NCBI GenBank assembly: GCA_905250025.1
Contig: CAJNOJ010000212.1
Coordinates: 62,001 to 126,000, forward strand
Reading direction: 5' to 3'
DNA length: 64,000 nt
Source of the DNA: Adineta ricciae
Lineage: Eukaryota > Rotifera > Eurotatoria > Adinetida > Adinetidae
Below the pieces are notes generated by a model. The model was not told the origin of the DNA, ran no database searches, and saw only the letters and a list, made by a program, of their open reading frames with translations. Made by a program: the position numbers and the translations under genes. Of the stretch, positions 10,942 to 21,900 are shown piece by piece; the stretch's first letter is position 1; each line of letters starts with the position of its first letter.

Positions 10942-12571
10942 ATGAAAACAATGCCTGGCCAACAAGTTGTATACCTACTGAGCATCCGAGAAGAGCATCC
11001 AAGGAAATCTAGAGTGATTCTTCAAGAAAGTAATTTATATCCTGAAACTCAACCGGTTAGTTTTGAATGCTGTCGAGCATATCTGTATATGTATTATTTT
11101 TTTAGGAACAAACGGGTAGAACTTCGAACACTATTTCAGTTTGTTCTTATTTAATGATTCAATTTAATCATAATTCATATCATTTGTATTTGTTTAGCCG
11201 AGCCCAAGCCTTCGAGAATATGAGCGGACTCTGACACCGTCTCAGCTAAGATCTTCTCAAGAAGAAATGTTCAAAAAGCCAACAATAAACAATAATAAAA
11301 CTCGGCAAAGGTAATTGTATGAATAAGAATCATTCAAATTAATCATAGAAATATTATTTTGATTTTGCTTAGAAATAAATTTTATCGTCGATTGATTTAT
11401 TTGTTTGGCTGTTCATTCATTACAGTTATAATTTTATCTTTAATTGCTTGTATTATTGCGCTTGCTGTCCCTCGTATGTGATATTTTGTTTTATGTAGCT
11501 TTTATAGTATTATTTTTTGTTCTGATTATCAGAGAAGAGTACGACAACAACTACGACTACGACTACAGCTACAAGTAATTTTTTGTTTCATAATAATGTG
11601 GATTTCTCAGCAATTTAAAGATGCGAGTGAAGCAGAATCCTACGATTTTCTTTCGTACTGTACACAAAATCCATGAGAATATAACTGAATTGAAAAAAGA
11701 AGAGTGTCTATCTCATATAAATTCACATCTATATCTTCACGATCTAAAAACCATTTGTTTAGCTACGACAACGACTACAAGTTCCACATCGTCGACAAGC
11801 TCGACATCAACATCAACAAGTAATTATAATCTAAATAAAATATTAATTTAGTATTTTTAATTTCTTTTTCGTAGGCTCCACAACATCCACATGTATGTCA
11901 GGTTAAAATCATAATATCGATCTTGAATAGTAGAATATCAGCTAGTGATTGAAGTTAATCGTATCATGTTTTTTTTTCAATCTTACTAGTACGACTAAAT
12001 TTCTGTTCTTTTGTTTTAATTAATTGATTATAGCACAAACAACATCAACAACAAGTAAGTGTAGAATGTTTTGAAATGTGTCATTTGTCTATTCATTTGT
12101 ATTTTAGCATCGTGCACATCAGTTCCTTCCAGTAATTTATTACAAAGCAACGGTGGCAGTTCATGGGCTCTCTATTCATTCAATTATACTGCGTCAACTA
12201 CAGCTCCTACATTAACATTTGGATTTACCAATGGTGGAGCAGACACAAATTATTTGGATACTGTATCTGTTGTTAACGTTAATATACCTTCAATTGAATT
12301 GATTCAGAATCCCGATTTCGAAAATTCAACAGTAGCATTAAATGGTTGGACTACATGGTGCACATCTGGGTGTGGTAGCGGAAACGAAGGTCAAGTATCA
12401 ACTAGTTCTTGCCATTCTGGCAATTGTTATAAGGACCATTGTCAGCATCCTATTTACGATTACCTTGCCCAATCATTTTCAGCAACAATTGGTGACACAT
12501 ATACAATCTCATTTTGGTTATATCAAAGTGGTGGCGGTGCCGGTAAATTTTATGCTAACATTGATGGTTAA
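10942..12571 (+). CDS. type II membrane protein with Thr/Ser stalk and carbohydrate-binding-like ectodomain, 8 exons
   Basis: Phase-checked exons: 10942-11055, 11198-11310, 11373-11473, 11533-11574, 11763-11819, 11875-11892, 12034-12054 and 12108-12571, giving 309 aa. The N-terminal 85 or so residues are charged and cytoplasmic-looking. Exon 3 encodes one TM helix (GCSFITVIILSLIACIIALA). Four micro-exons (42, 57, 18 and 21 bp), all bounded by phase-1 introns, encode a Thr/Ser mucin-like stalk. The last exon has IELIQNPDFEN, LNGW, paired cysteines and YLAQSFSATIGDTYTISFWL, a pattern like CBM4/9- or DUF642-type jelly-roll domains. It is probably a cell-surface O-glycosylated protein that binds glycans. 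The stop follows ANIDG, but a possible donor at 12567 (G|GTTAAG) could extend the gene. Confidence 0.72.
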
Positions 12572-13190
12572 GATTTGTGTTTTTCCGTTTGTTTGCATAC
12601 GAGACTTTGAAGTGAAAAATACTTTACTTTTTTATTCACTTGAAAATGATTTCTTCACCTTTTTTTAAATAATATTTATCATTTTTTGCGATATGGATTG
12701 ACTTCAATCCTCAATCTACATGTGAGCTGAATCAGAGAAGAGCGAGACAGGGAGAAATCAAGTCGATTTTCATTAGGTTCTCCTGTGATCTATCTTTCTG
12801 TTATTTTTATGCCAAAGTAGTGTCATCTACAAGGAAAATACAAGACATTACCAACACTAATATTCTTCATCGAATATTAGCATGAATGATCTAGTTCATT
12901 AACGAATTGGTTTCTCTTTTGCTCTCTATTCTTTATCTCTCAACATGATCACGAACTCATTTGATATTTCTCAATAAGAATAATTGGAATACTATACTCC
13001 TTTAAAGTAATTTTCAAACTATCTAATAAGAATATTGCATCCAAGTATTTTCCTATTTTGCTACCAGTGTTCTTTAAGGCTTTTATATGCATATAACCGT
13101 ATGACTTATTTTGACCACTATATCGTAAAATCAAATGTATTTATAATTCTTATACTCATCTTAAAAAACGGACTCAATGATTGCATAATT
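12572..13190. other. intergenic, no gene recognised
   Basis: AT-rich. It may hold a further 3' exon of the stalked membrane protein, but I cannot identify one. A short inverted repeat reading aatattcttcatcgaatatt lies near 12860-12880. Confidence 0.4.
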
Positions 13191-13193
13191 GGG

Positions 13194-13367
13194 GTGAAGC
13201 TAGCACGACGAGATAATGGTTTAGGTGAAAATGTTTTTACTAAATAGGTTCCATCCATAAAACTAGTCTATTCGATTCAGAATTTGATTCCACATTGAAT
13301 GAATTCGTTTTCATGGACAAAAACTCATTTGAACATAAGATTTTGTACTTCGTGCTGTTAGCTTCAC
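13194..13367. mobile_element. degenerate foldback MITE, relative of the 32378-32667 element
   Basis: The left end GTGAAGCTAGCACGA and the right end (reverse complement GTGAAGCTAACAGCACGA) form terminal inverted repeats. The interior has ATTCGATTCAGAATTTGATTC, nearly the same as the interior of the 32378-32667 element. No clean target duplication is visible, consistent with an older copy. Confidence 0.55.
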
Positions 13368-13374
13368 ATTAATG

Positions 13375-14041
13375 TCTTTTTGGATTATAAAGATGAGAAA
13401 TTTCATTTCTACTTTATAAGAGAATTATACAATACATATTTTATTACGAATCGATGAGATATTTTCTTTTCTTCTAGATTTTTTTCAATTAATTTCGATT
13501 TTTATGCACGCTAAAATTGTAGATAAGTTTAACATAATCAGTTTTCTTTTCTATAATTATTCATAATTCCATTAAAAGGCGACAGTAATCATTAGGTCTG
13601 GGTTTTCAAAGAAAGCTTTCCTAGTGCTAGTGAATTCAATTGATTTCTCCGATGAGTGTCTGTTTCAGAGAAAAACATCGTTGAAATCGTTATTATATGT
13701 GTTTGACTAGAAGAGAAACTGTTCATTGTGAAACACGACGATGAAATGAGCTAGAATTACATCAGTTCCTAGATGTGGTTATTAGATACGTTTTTTGCGA
13801 AAGAAATGAATACTAGATGTTTTTCAATTTCTCGTTATGATGGTTTTCTTTCATCTGAACGAATTTCTATGGCTCACAGAATGTTCAGTTTAGAGTGAAT
13901 CGAGTGTATATACTGTTGGTTTATCTTGAAAGAATCATAATTATACGGTAATGAGATACTTCTTTTTAATGAGAGTGGCAAAGTCAAACGTGTGTCTCTC
14001 TAAACTCAGATTTGTATAAAAGAACAATATGAAAAGATCTA
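13375..14041. other. intergenic, no gene recognised
   Basis: AT-rich sequence downstream of the RTA1-like gene; nothing further identified. Confidence 0.45.
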
Positions 14042-14845
14042 TCACAATGGAATATCCGCTTTCAATGCATTTACTTGATTTGTATTCTTAATATATTGGC
14101 CTGGATGAAAGATATTGAATGTTATTAATGCAATTATCATTGGTAAACCGTCTAGGCATGCAAAGTATACTTCATGAGTAATAATATAACCGGTCCAACC
14201 AGCTGATAATTCGATTGTACGATAAATACAGCGAATAAAGATCATCAATGTTACAAGACTTATGCTGCTAAGAAATATTTTCATATCTCTTGTTAATTCT
14301 ACCTTTGCTTTTAATAGTCGAATAATATAGATGATGACAAGAATTACATAGATTGACATACTGAACATTTGAAAGCATATACCAGCAACCATAATATTAG
14401 TTCCATTAGTTGTGTCAGCATTTGTTCTAGCAGCATCAGCAGCTTGCCCTCCACCAACTGCTTGCACAATCAGAGAGATTACATCAGCAATGACAAATAT
14501 AATAGTATACCATAATGGTGGTAATAGAGAATATTGTCGACCAAGAATATGTATTATTTGACCAAAAGCAACATACAGAGCAGCTGAAAAGAATGATGGT
14601 GCAATGATGAGAGTGACAGTTTGAGCAAGAAAAGCATCAAGATTAGTATCGTCGTGCCATGAATAGATACGTGCGGCATAGCCAATCATTTCCGTTATTC
14701 CCCCAAGTATTAGCACAACAAGCCACCACATACGAACTTTACACATCTGATAGATATGAACACAAGTTGAAAGCGTGAAGAGCGTCAAGCCTGTAATACC
14801 AACACCTAATGATGGTTGATATCCATATACAGACATATCAGCCAT
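14042..14845 (-). CDS. RTA1-like seven-TM protein (fungal-type), probable horizontal acquisition
   Basis: Intronless 267-aa protein with about seven hydrophobic helices. Family signs of the fungal RTA1/RSB1 lipid-translocating exporter-like group are visible: GYQPSLG at the N-terminus, GGITEMIGYAARIYSW at the end of helix 2/3, APSFFSAALYVAFGQIIHILG, FVIADVISLIVQAVGGG, and an R..YR..E block (FIRCIYRTIELSAGWTG) followed by HEVYFACLDGLPM. Length fits the family (about 270-320). In yeasts RTA1 relatives sit in membranes and affect lipid asymmetry and drug or stress tolerance. The role here is inferred only. The family is essentially fungal, so an animal copy suggests transfer. The absence of introns beside intron-rich neighbours agrees. 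Confidence 0.85.
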   Translation of the reverse strand: MADMSVYGYQPSLGVGITGLTLFTLSTCVHIYQMCKVRMWWLVVLILGGITEMIGYAARIYSWHDDTNLDAFLAQTVTLIIAPSFFSAALYVAFGQIIHILGRQYSLLPPLWYTIIFVIADVISLIVQAVGGGQAADAARTNADTTNGTNIMVAGICFQMFSMSIYVILVIIYIIRLLKAKVELTRDMKIFLSSISLVTLMIFIRCIYRTIELSAGWTGYIITHEVYFACLDGLPMIIALITFNIFHPGQYIKNTNQVNALKADIPL

Positions 14846-16086
14846 ACTCGTTTGAGATTTAGATGATATCTGAACACAAAATAATTATAAAAAGATCTGA
14901 AATACTAGTAGAGAGTGAGGATATAAAAGAAAAACCGGTATGGATATTCAAGACTAATTGCAGCTAATTTTCATGTTCTCACATCCGTCTGTCAAAATCT
15001 GATGTGTAGTATTGGCTTTGATTTGTAAATGCTGAAAATTGCATGAATCATTTTAAAATGATAAACCATTCTTTGTTTTTACATAAAACGATTTATTGAA
15101 GAGAAAATGTGTAGCAAATCAACAGCAAAATCGAATTGATTTTGCTATTCTAATTACCGAGGACAGTTCGACTTATAAATTTAACAGGATGACAAACATT
15201 CTCATCACTTATTGATACTTTCGTAGAATTAAACTTGTAAGATATTTGAATATCGAACAAGATTCGCTCATTCCATTATAAATCCGATTCCTTCTAAAAC
15301 AAACTAGATGAATACTGCATTCATTCAAGTAAACACAATTATTAAAAAGATTGTGCACTTTTGAGCGCGTGAAAAAAGCATGATTTTGCCTGTATTTACC
15401 CATCTGAATCAGAAGAACACCTGTACCTGTCTTAATGAAAGAAAACATTTACTTCTTTCTAGCATTAAATACGGCGTATCCTTTCGGTCAAAACGAGAGA
15501 GAAAAGAAATAATTTTGCTTCGTCATCATCGTAACTAAGAAACAATCTTAATCATAATAGGCATGTAAAAGTATTATTTTCTACAATACGTTCTCGAGCG
15601 GACGTCCTTGTTCTCTTCTCTTTTTTTATTCGACAAAAAAATTTAGTGTTTGTTTTGAAGCAAAGTACAGATATTATGAGTGTATGAGTCAGAGTACATA
15701 TCAATGAAAATAACTTAAATAAAAAATACCATCATGTTAAGATTCGAAATAGTTTCAAAAGGTAAACTCTTTTGAATTTGATTTTCTTTCTTTTCATCAT
15801 GTGTGGATGCTTTCAGTGCCGGAAGTTGAATGCTTTTCATTTGTGACATTGTTATTTTCTTGTAGGAAATTTTTTCATTTAGATTATGTGAATCATATCA
15901 GCCTTCTTTTCTATGCGAAAAATTTATTTGAAGAAATGTCATTCAAACAAGCATAAAATAAAAGGAGAAAAGAATAGTTAGGAAAAGGACAATGTCTTCT
16001 GAACATGTGTTTTGTTTTTCTCACATCAAACAAAGAATAGACAAAACTGTATGGGGTAGCGTGTTACAAACAAAAAAAAGCATATC
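14846..16086. other. intergenic, no gene recognised
   Basis: AT-rich spacer between the RTA1-like gene and the 3' end of the first GPCR. The 15209-15448 frame has no motif. No repeat identified. Confidence 0.45.
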
Positions 16087-17079
16087 TCAATAATGACGTC
16101 GTATGTTTGTCAATGTCATATGTTTCGCATTGGTCGCTGTTAAAGGTGCCACAGCATTGTGCTTTCCACAATAAACAAATCTTTTGATTTTCTCTGTCAG
16201 ATTGTGTATTGTATGCAGACACATCAATGGAGTCAACGGCGGCATGCACATTGACAGTGGAAAGAGCCATTTAAGAAATTCTTGTCCAAACTTCGGATTC
16301 CACAGCATTTGTCCCAATTGAACCAGAAAATATCCTCCATTGGTCAGAAAAAGCAGAAAACAAATACTAAATAATTGTATCGCCATGTTTCGATTTTTGT
16401 TCCATGTCATTTGTCTACCCATTCGCCGTTTTTGACGAATGATGCGAAAGAAAAGCATTATGTTGAACATAAAGATCAAAAACATCAATGCAAAGCCATG
16501 AGCAATCTGTTCGTACAGTGCCATCACTGTACTCACCCATAGATAACAAGCGGCAACACAAAGTGAAGTTTCTTCATCGTAATAACTTTTGCAAGGATAA
16601 AAGAAGATGAATATTGTGTAATAAATGAGTGGATAAACAATACAAAAAGTCAATGGAATGTAATGACCAATGACACGTGCTGAAAATCGATTGAAGAATT
16701 GAGGATGAAAGATGAAAATATGTCGTTCAAACGATGCCCATGTTATCAACAAAAAGCATGTCGTAAAAAGGTAAAAATCGATGAAATAATAAAAGTAACA
16801 ATAATGGACAGTACGTGGCCAAATCGTTCCAGTAAAATAATAGCTTAAACGCATTGGAACATCAGTAAATGTTTGAATACTGTTACTGATTAATAAAAGT
16901 ATAATGACATGATTACCCAATACACGATAGAATGTTCGATTGCAAAGAGTGTGATAGAATACAAACGTGAAACATGGAATGGATAAAATTGTTAAACTTA
17001 GTAAAATGCCGAATTGAATCGGACGAGACGGGTAAAAACCATGAACAGGTACTGAAATTGTTGTCGTCGTGTTATTCAT
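16087..17079 (-). CDS. rhodopsin-like GPCR, orphan
   Basis: Single-exon 330-aa protein with seven hydrophobic segments. A Thr-rich short N-terminus carries an N-linked site (MNNTTTT). TM3 ends in the sequence SFERHIFIF, where ERH stands for the usual E/DRY. Cysteines lie before TM3 and in the second extracellular loop (CKSYYDEETSLCVAAC). The third loop is short and basic (RIIRQKRRMGRQ). TM7 is divergent, with LTPLMCLHT in place of NPxxY. The tail is about 40 aa. It probably signals through a G protein at the plasma membrane; no ligand class can be assigned. The family looks rotifer-type. Confidence 0.78.
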   Translation of the reverse strand: MNNTTTTISVPVHGFYPSRPIQFGILLSLTILSIPCFTFVFYHTLCNRTFYRVLGNHVIILLLISNSIQTFTDVPMRLSYYFTGTIWPRTVHYCYFYYFIDFYLFTTCFLLITWASFERHIFIFHPQFFNRFSARVIGHYIPLTFCIVYPLIYYTIFIFFYPCKSYYDEETSLCVAACYLWVSTVMALYEQIAHGFALMFLIFMFNIMLFFRIIRQKRRMGRQMTWNKNRNMAIQLFSICFLLFLTNGGYFLVQLGQMLWNPKFGQEFLKWLFPLSMCMPPLTPLMCLHTIHNLTEKIKRFVYCGKHNAVAPLTATNAKHMTLTNIRRHY

Positions 17080-17304
17080 ATTTAAAGAAAAGTACTTTGC
17101 AGAAGATAGACGGAGTAACTGAATCGTGTAGATGTTTCTATTCTAGTCGAGAAGTGAATGAAATAGAATCAAATGAAGACGACTTTTGATATTTTTCTCT
17201 GAAGAGTGCTTAAACGAGATGAAAGGATAAAGTATCCACTTAGTCATTTTTTTCTTCTTCGAATTTCATGCACAAATTAGGAGAATATTGAAATTATCAA
17301 TTAT

Positions 17305-18160
17305 TCCATGTGAAAGTTTTTTGAGTGTAAACGCGATTCATATTTTTTTTCCTAAAAAAGCATCCTATTCATACAGTTTTGACCATAAGTGTCACCATTG
17401 TTCTTTCCTGATGGTCATCTCTTCGAATAGAACATGTATTCGATTTCTATACATACATTTAGATTGTTCGACGAGTGAGATTAGATCATAAGACCTTTCA
17501 ATTACAAAGTCTACTTACTTAGACTATTGCACTACACTGGCTTATTTATGAATAAGGTAGATTCCTCCTTTAAGAAGATAATCGTCAAGAATTTACCTAT
17601 AGTGAAATCAATTGTACCAAATATCTTGAATATGTCTGAATATTAATTAATAATTCGCACGTTCGATAGCTTTATAACGATAAAATTTAGATTTTTCCTA
17701 TGAGATAACGCAGATAGAATAGCTTTGTTCGTGCTCTCAGTTAAGACGAATAATTCGATGTATTAGTGAAATCTCTGTTTGTTGAGTGAGAAATTATTTG
17801 AATATTAGTCATTAATAATCACGATTCTCAGTGAACACAGTGAGTTTTGTTTATATTATTGATCAGTTGTTATTTTCCATTATCATTTTACTCGTACAAA
17901 TTCTGTTTCACAATTAAAATGCTTTTCATGAATTAGAATCAAAACCGTTGACCGCCGGTAATGCCAAATGAACAGGCTAACTGTTTCGACATAAAAAAGA
18001 TAAGATCCAGTAGAGTAAATAAACGAAGTTTTTAAAAGACAGTATTATTGAAAATGGATTTTCAAAGACTCCTGAAGGAAAAAAAGTTTCTGATTTCAGA
18101 CGCGTTTGAATGCATCAACTTTTGAAAACGCATTTATCTTGCGTTTCAGAGTTACATGGG
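17305..18160. mobile_element. CCCATG-ended dispersed element, copy 1
   Basis: It aligns along most of its length with 48398-49420: shared blocks include acatacatttagat.gttcgacgagtgaga, ctacttactta..c.attgcacta, and agtgaaatct.tgtttgttgagtgagaaattattt. The ends are tCCATGTGA and (inverted) CCCATGTAACTCTGA, giving short terminal inverted repeats. Subterminal aaacgcg/acgcgttt motifs occur at both ends. No transposase frame, so non-autonomous. No target duplication recognised. Confidence 0.65.
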
Positions 18161-18921
18161 ATTGGCTTGGAACCCACTCGTCCTGATAACTAAATCGGTG
18201 TAAAACAAGTAATAAACTTTGCTCAAAGACGTAGTCACGCTAGCGGTGATTTTTATTCAATCATATTCACAGATTACACCGTACCAATATGATTACATAT
18301 CCCAATTACCTCTCTCTAGACTTATATTGAAACGAAGCAAATAAATAACACAAAAAGGTTTTGCCATTTCACACTCTTGTGGAAAGAGCATTGACAAGTT
18401 CATCGACAATTTTGTTTTGCGCCCTACTGACAAAAAAAGTGATGATTCACTGTTCGTTTAATTTGTACCCTCTATATTTTGACAAAGTTCTCTGTTTAGC
18501 GAGTTTGAAGATATTGAAAAGTTGTTTCGAACAGTTGTCGATAGAAATAAATAGTACTTGTTGAGGTATGAGTAACTGTGAGCGCTTAAATAATCCTTCA
18601 CACTCTTGTCGACATCGTTCAGTACGATTTTACTATAGAGAAGGACAGACTTTTTCGTATTATTTTGATTAACACACAAGCTTTTCCAATAATTTATTAA
18701 GATTCGATCAAACTCGGCTCTTTCTGATGAATAAACTGATCTGCTTGGTTTGAACTTGAAAATATTCATTGACAATAACTGAAATTTATTTACCATTAAA
18801 AGAAAAAGTTAACAAATATCAAAAAAAGTTCATATTATTTGTATTAAACTCAGCTTCTATTTATTGATTGATCTAACCAATATACGAGCATATTGATGAA
18901 TATATTCTTGTTTTTAGCTTT
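18161..18921. other. intergenic, uncertain coding fragment
   Basis: A 112-codon minus-strand frame (18796-18458) encodes a polar, Ser/Asn/Lys-rich peptide without recognisable motif. It may be chance or a gene relic. Nothing else found. Confidence 0.3.
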
Positions 18922-20006
18922 TTAAGAAACATCCACAATTGAATATTTAAGACGATAGTCGTTTTTGATTTTTCGAAAAATCAATATCAAACATAAAATC
19001 AAACCAAACGTGACCAATACATCGATGATGAGCGAATAAACAAGAGCAAAATAATATATCGACTGTCGACAGTCAGCGTCTGTCATAGGTTTACTGGCAG
19101 ACATAAAGCGATTTCGTACGCTAAACGTCCAGATCGTACCCTGAAATGGAAAATCTTAATTATATTAAGATAAATGAGTAAGGCTATTGCTGTCAATACC
19201 AATTATTGAAATACAAAATATTTTCAATAAATATTGTTTCTATTTATTTCGGAACTACATTAAAAAAAGGCCAAAAACAAATTTTGATTCGTCAGATACT
19301 ATAAGCCGTACATTGTAAGTAGTATGACTAAAGTTAAAATAGACTTCTTTTGCGTGTATATATACAATTTTACAAAGTATATAGAACATGGTTGTTATTT
19401 TATGGTCATGTCTCTGCGAATCTTCGAAAATACGATCACACAATAAACTTATAACTAGTTCATACAGGACTTTTCTGATGAAACATTCAATACGAGTTTA
19501 TAACTATAGTCTTCTCATATCAACTCTAAGTTATTCAATGTACTTAAACGAAAACTATCATAGATAAATTTATTGAAAAAAGATATTCCATTTAAGTTGT
19601 GTATGATTATATAAAATGCGGATATACTACTTACCGGAATGGCCCATATTCCTAAAAGTACACCTGTAGCAAATAACACAAGAGTTGCTGATTTGTAATA
19701 AATTTTTTCATCACAACAGGAACAATAACAACATGGAAAACAGAGTATGATCTTCAAAGAAATATTTGATTACGAAAACCATCGCTATATCAGACTTACA
19801 AAGATAAAAGCTGCAAATGTTGGTAGAAATAATATAGAACCAGTTATAGTTATCCAAATAGGAATAAGTGGTTGAATTGAACACGAATTGATATTTACTA
19901 TACCAATAATAAAAGTGGATAAACAAAGAGGAGTTATAAACAAACACACGATATTCGGAAAAAAGTAGTAAATTACAGAAATAAGTGTTAAACTATCATC
20001 ACCCAT
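18922..20006 (-). CDS. TMEM272-like four-TM protein, 3 exons
   Basis: Phase-checked exons: 20006-19800, 19751-19635 and 19140-18922, giving 180 aa. Helix 1 is followed by SCSIQPLIPIWITITG, matching the C-x-x-QP-x-IPI-x-L signature I associate with TMEM272-like proteins. A Cys-rich cytoplasmic turn (CCYCSCCDEK), a third helix (LVLFATGVLLGIWAIPV), the GTIWTFSV block after the intron, DADCRQSIYYFAL and a last helix then follow. The second intron is long (494 bp) for this locus and could hide an extra small exon, although the frame closes without one. Function of the family is unknown. Confidence 0.65.
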
Positions 20007-20542
20007 TCAGAAGCACTGTCAATGAATTGTTCTTCATAGGAGATTTTTTTTCATTAATAAATACGATAATGTGTACTTTCGCAATCATTATGTAATTCGA
20101 AACTATTCTGTCCTTTCGCAGTATGAATCGAAAGAGGCCGTCATGGGACCAATATTTATTTCATTAATATACAAGCTTTTCCAGAAGTATGAACGAAAAC
20201 TAAACTTGTATATCTTTTTTTGGTCAATAGAACAACAATAATCTTTCTCGATTGTACTATAAAATTTTATTAATAAAAAATGAGATGATATTTTATTTCA
20301 ACACAACTTAAATGTTTTCACATAAAAATTTACACGCAACGTTTAACGTGTGACGATACATGTACGTTTATTTTTTCTTGTCCCGAGTGTGAGAGTATAC
20401 AAGAAGTACAGGTTTGGTTAGAGATCTTCTCCCTCATTTTCAACTTAGTTTTCAATTGATGTAAAACTTCCAGTTGACATTTTCTAATACCGTTTATTAA
20501 ATAATTATGATTTGTTCAATAGAAGATATCAATTCAAATCCT
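20007..20542. other. intergenic, no gene recognised
   Basis: AT-rich spacer between the TMEM272-like gene start and the 3' end of the second GPCR; nothing identified. Confidence 0.45.
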
Positions 20543-21490
20543 TCAATGATGTTTTCTATTCTTAGTGATAAATTTCGATATTAATTGCTTGAATTCCATT
20601 CGAAATGAATGTGATACCGATATGTAAATCCAAAATGATAATCCATTATTTAAATACAATAAAAACGAACGTGTGAAATAAAAAACAAATGATTTAGTAC
20701 GATGATATTCGAGATTGTTCACTGTTGAATTTGAAATACTTTTATATATCAATATCATTGTATTTGGTAAAGTTGTACAAGTATAAATAAGTAATTCAAT
20801 CGATAATAATCTTATCATATCTCGATCTCGATTATGAAGAATATGTATCGATCGAGTTGGATGATCCGCTGGTTGAATACGTGTACGTTTATGTTGTAAA
20901 TTGATTCGAATTAATAATCCAAAGGTAATTAAACTTACTAATGGAAAAATGCCGAGAACAATAAAAATATAAATTGTATACATAATTTCATCAATATGTT
21001 TCGTTGCATCACAGACGTTTTCATCAATAGAATATAACATTGTTGGATAAATAGCAAGAAAAAGCCAAAATAAAATAACACTTGGAATTAGTCGAATGCT
21101 AATTTGATAGAGACTTGTTGAAAAAAGAAATCGTTTGTTTTTGCAAACGAAATAGTGATCCCAACAAGATAAAACAATAAATGTTCGCATCATTTGACTA
21201 AATGCATGTCGAAAATAATAAGAAAATCGACAGAAAAATAGAGAAGATATAAACAAATCAGGATTGTAGGATGAATAAATAATCGGTATAACAGCACTAT
21301 TCAAACCAATGAAACCACAGATTGACATCGACAATTTATAAAGCGAACAAGAATTATGACGATGATTTGTTTGAAGAAAAAAGAATATATTCAATATCAA
21401 TCCCAGATCACCAAGAATAGTGTAGATTGTCATTCCATATCTTGTTAAATATTGTTGAACAATATTTAATTGAAAATTCAATGATGACAT
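20543..21490 (-). CDS. rhodopsin-like GPCR, orphan
   Basis: Single-exon 315-aa seven-TM protein. TM1-2 have ILGDLGLILNIFFF and CSLYKLSMSICGFIGLN. TM3 ends SCWDHYFVC (WDHY in the DRY position). A disulfide is plausible between C of the pre-TM3 segment and the second loop (ENVCDATKHID). TM5 is FIVLGIFPLVSLITFGLLI, followed by a loop rich in Arg/His. TM6 is RLLSIELLIYTCTTLPNTMILI and TM7 is FLLYLNNGLSFWIYISVSHSFRMEF, which resembles the FMRFamide/peptide-receptor-like layout seen in many rotifer orphans. Ligand unknown. It is on the same strand as, but distinct in sequence from, the GPCR at 16087-17079. Confidence 0.8.
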   Translation of the reverse strand: MSSLNFQLNIVQQYLTRYGMTIYTILGDLGLILNIFFFLQTNHRHNSCSLYKLSMSICGFIGLNSAVIPIIYSSYNPDLFISSLFFCRFSYYFRHAFSQMMRTFIVLSCWDHYFVCKNKRFLFSTSLYQISIRLIPSVILFWLFLAIYPTMLYSIDENVCDATKHIDEIMYTIYIFIVLGIFPLVSLITFGLLIRINLQHKRTRIQPADHPTRSIHILHNRDRDMIRLLSIELLIYTCTTLPNTMILIYKSISNSTVNNLEYHRTKSFVFYFTRSFLLYLNNGLSFWIYISVSHSFRMEFKQLISKFITKNRKHH

Positions 21491-21900
21491 GTTGTTGAAT
21501 GTCTTTGGAAAGAAAATGAATATGAAGAGAAATATTTAGTCCTCTTTCACTATGTAAATCAAGTAATATATGTTGAAGTATCTCACTTTGACATGTAAAA
21601 TAATAGCAATTATCATTTTATTGTTGAATTTCCAGTTCTTCGTTTATGGTTAAGGACGATTAAAAGTAAGTAACAATAAAAAGATGCAATGCTTCTACAG
21701 TATGATTGTTACTCTATTACACACACAAAGAAAAATAACTTTTGTTAGTGAAAAGAGACCTGCTTTTATAATCGAATGGACCAACCTTAAAATTAATTAT
21801 GTGTCGAGATCAAAAATGTCAAAGAAAGAAAACCATGCTTACAACGTTAATGAGTCTTTGAATAGAAATAAGTTATAATCTTTTTCTTTCATGTTTTTTA
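21491..21900. other. intergenic, no gene recognised
   Basis: Upstream region of the second GPCR; the plus frame 21684-21878 has no motif. Confidence 0.4.
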
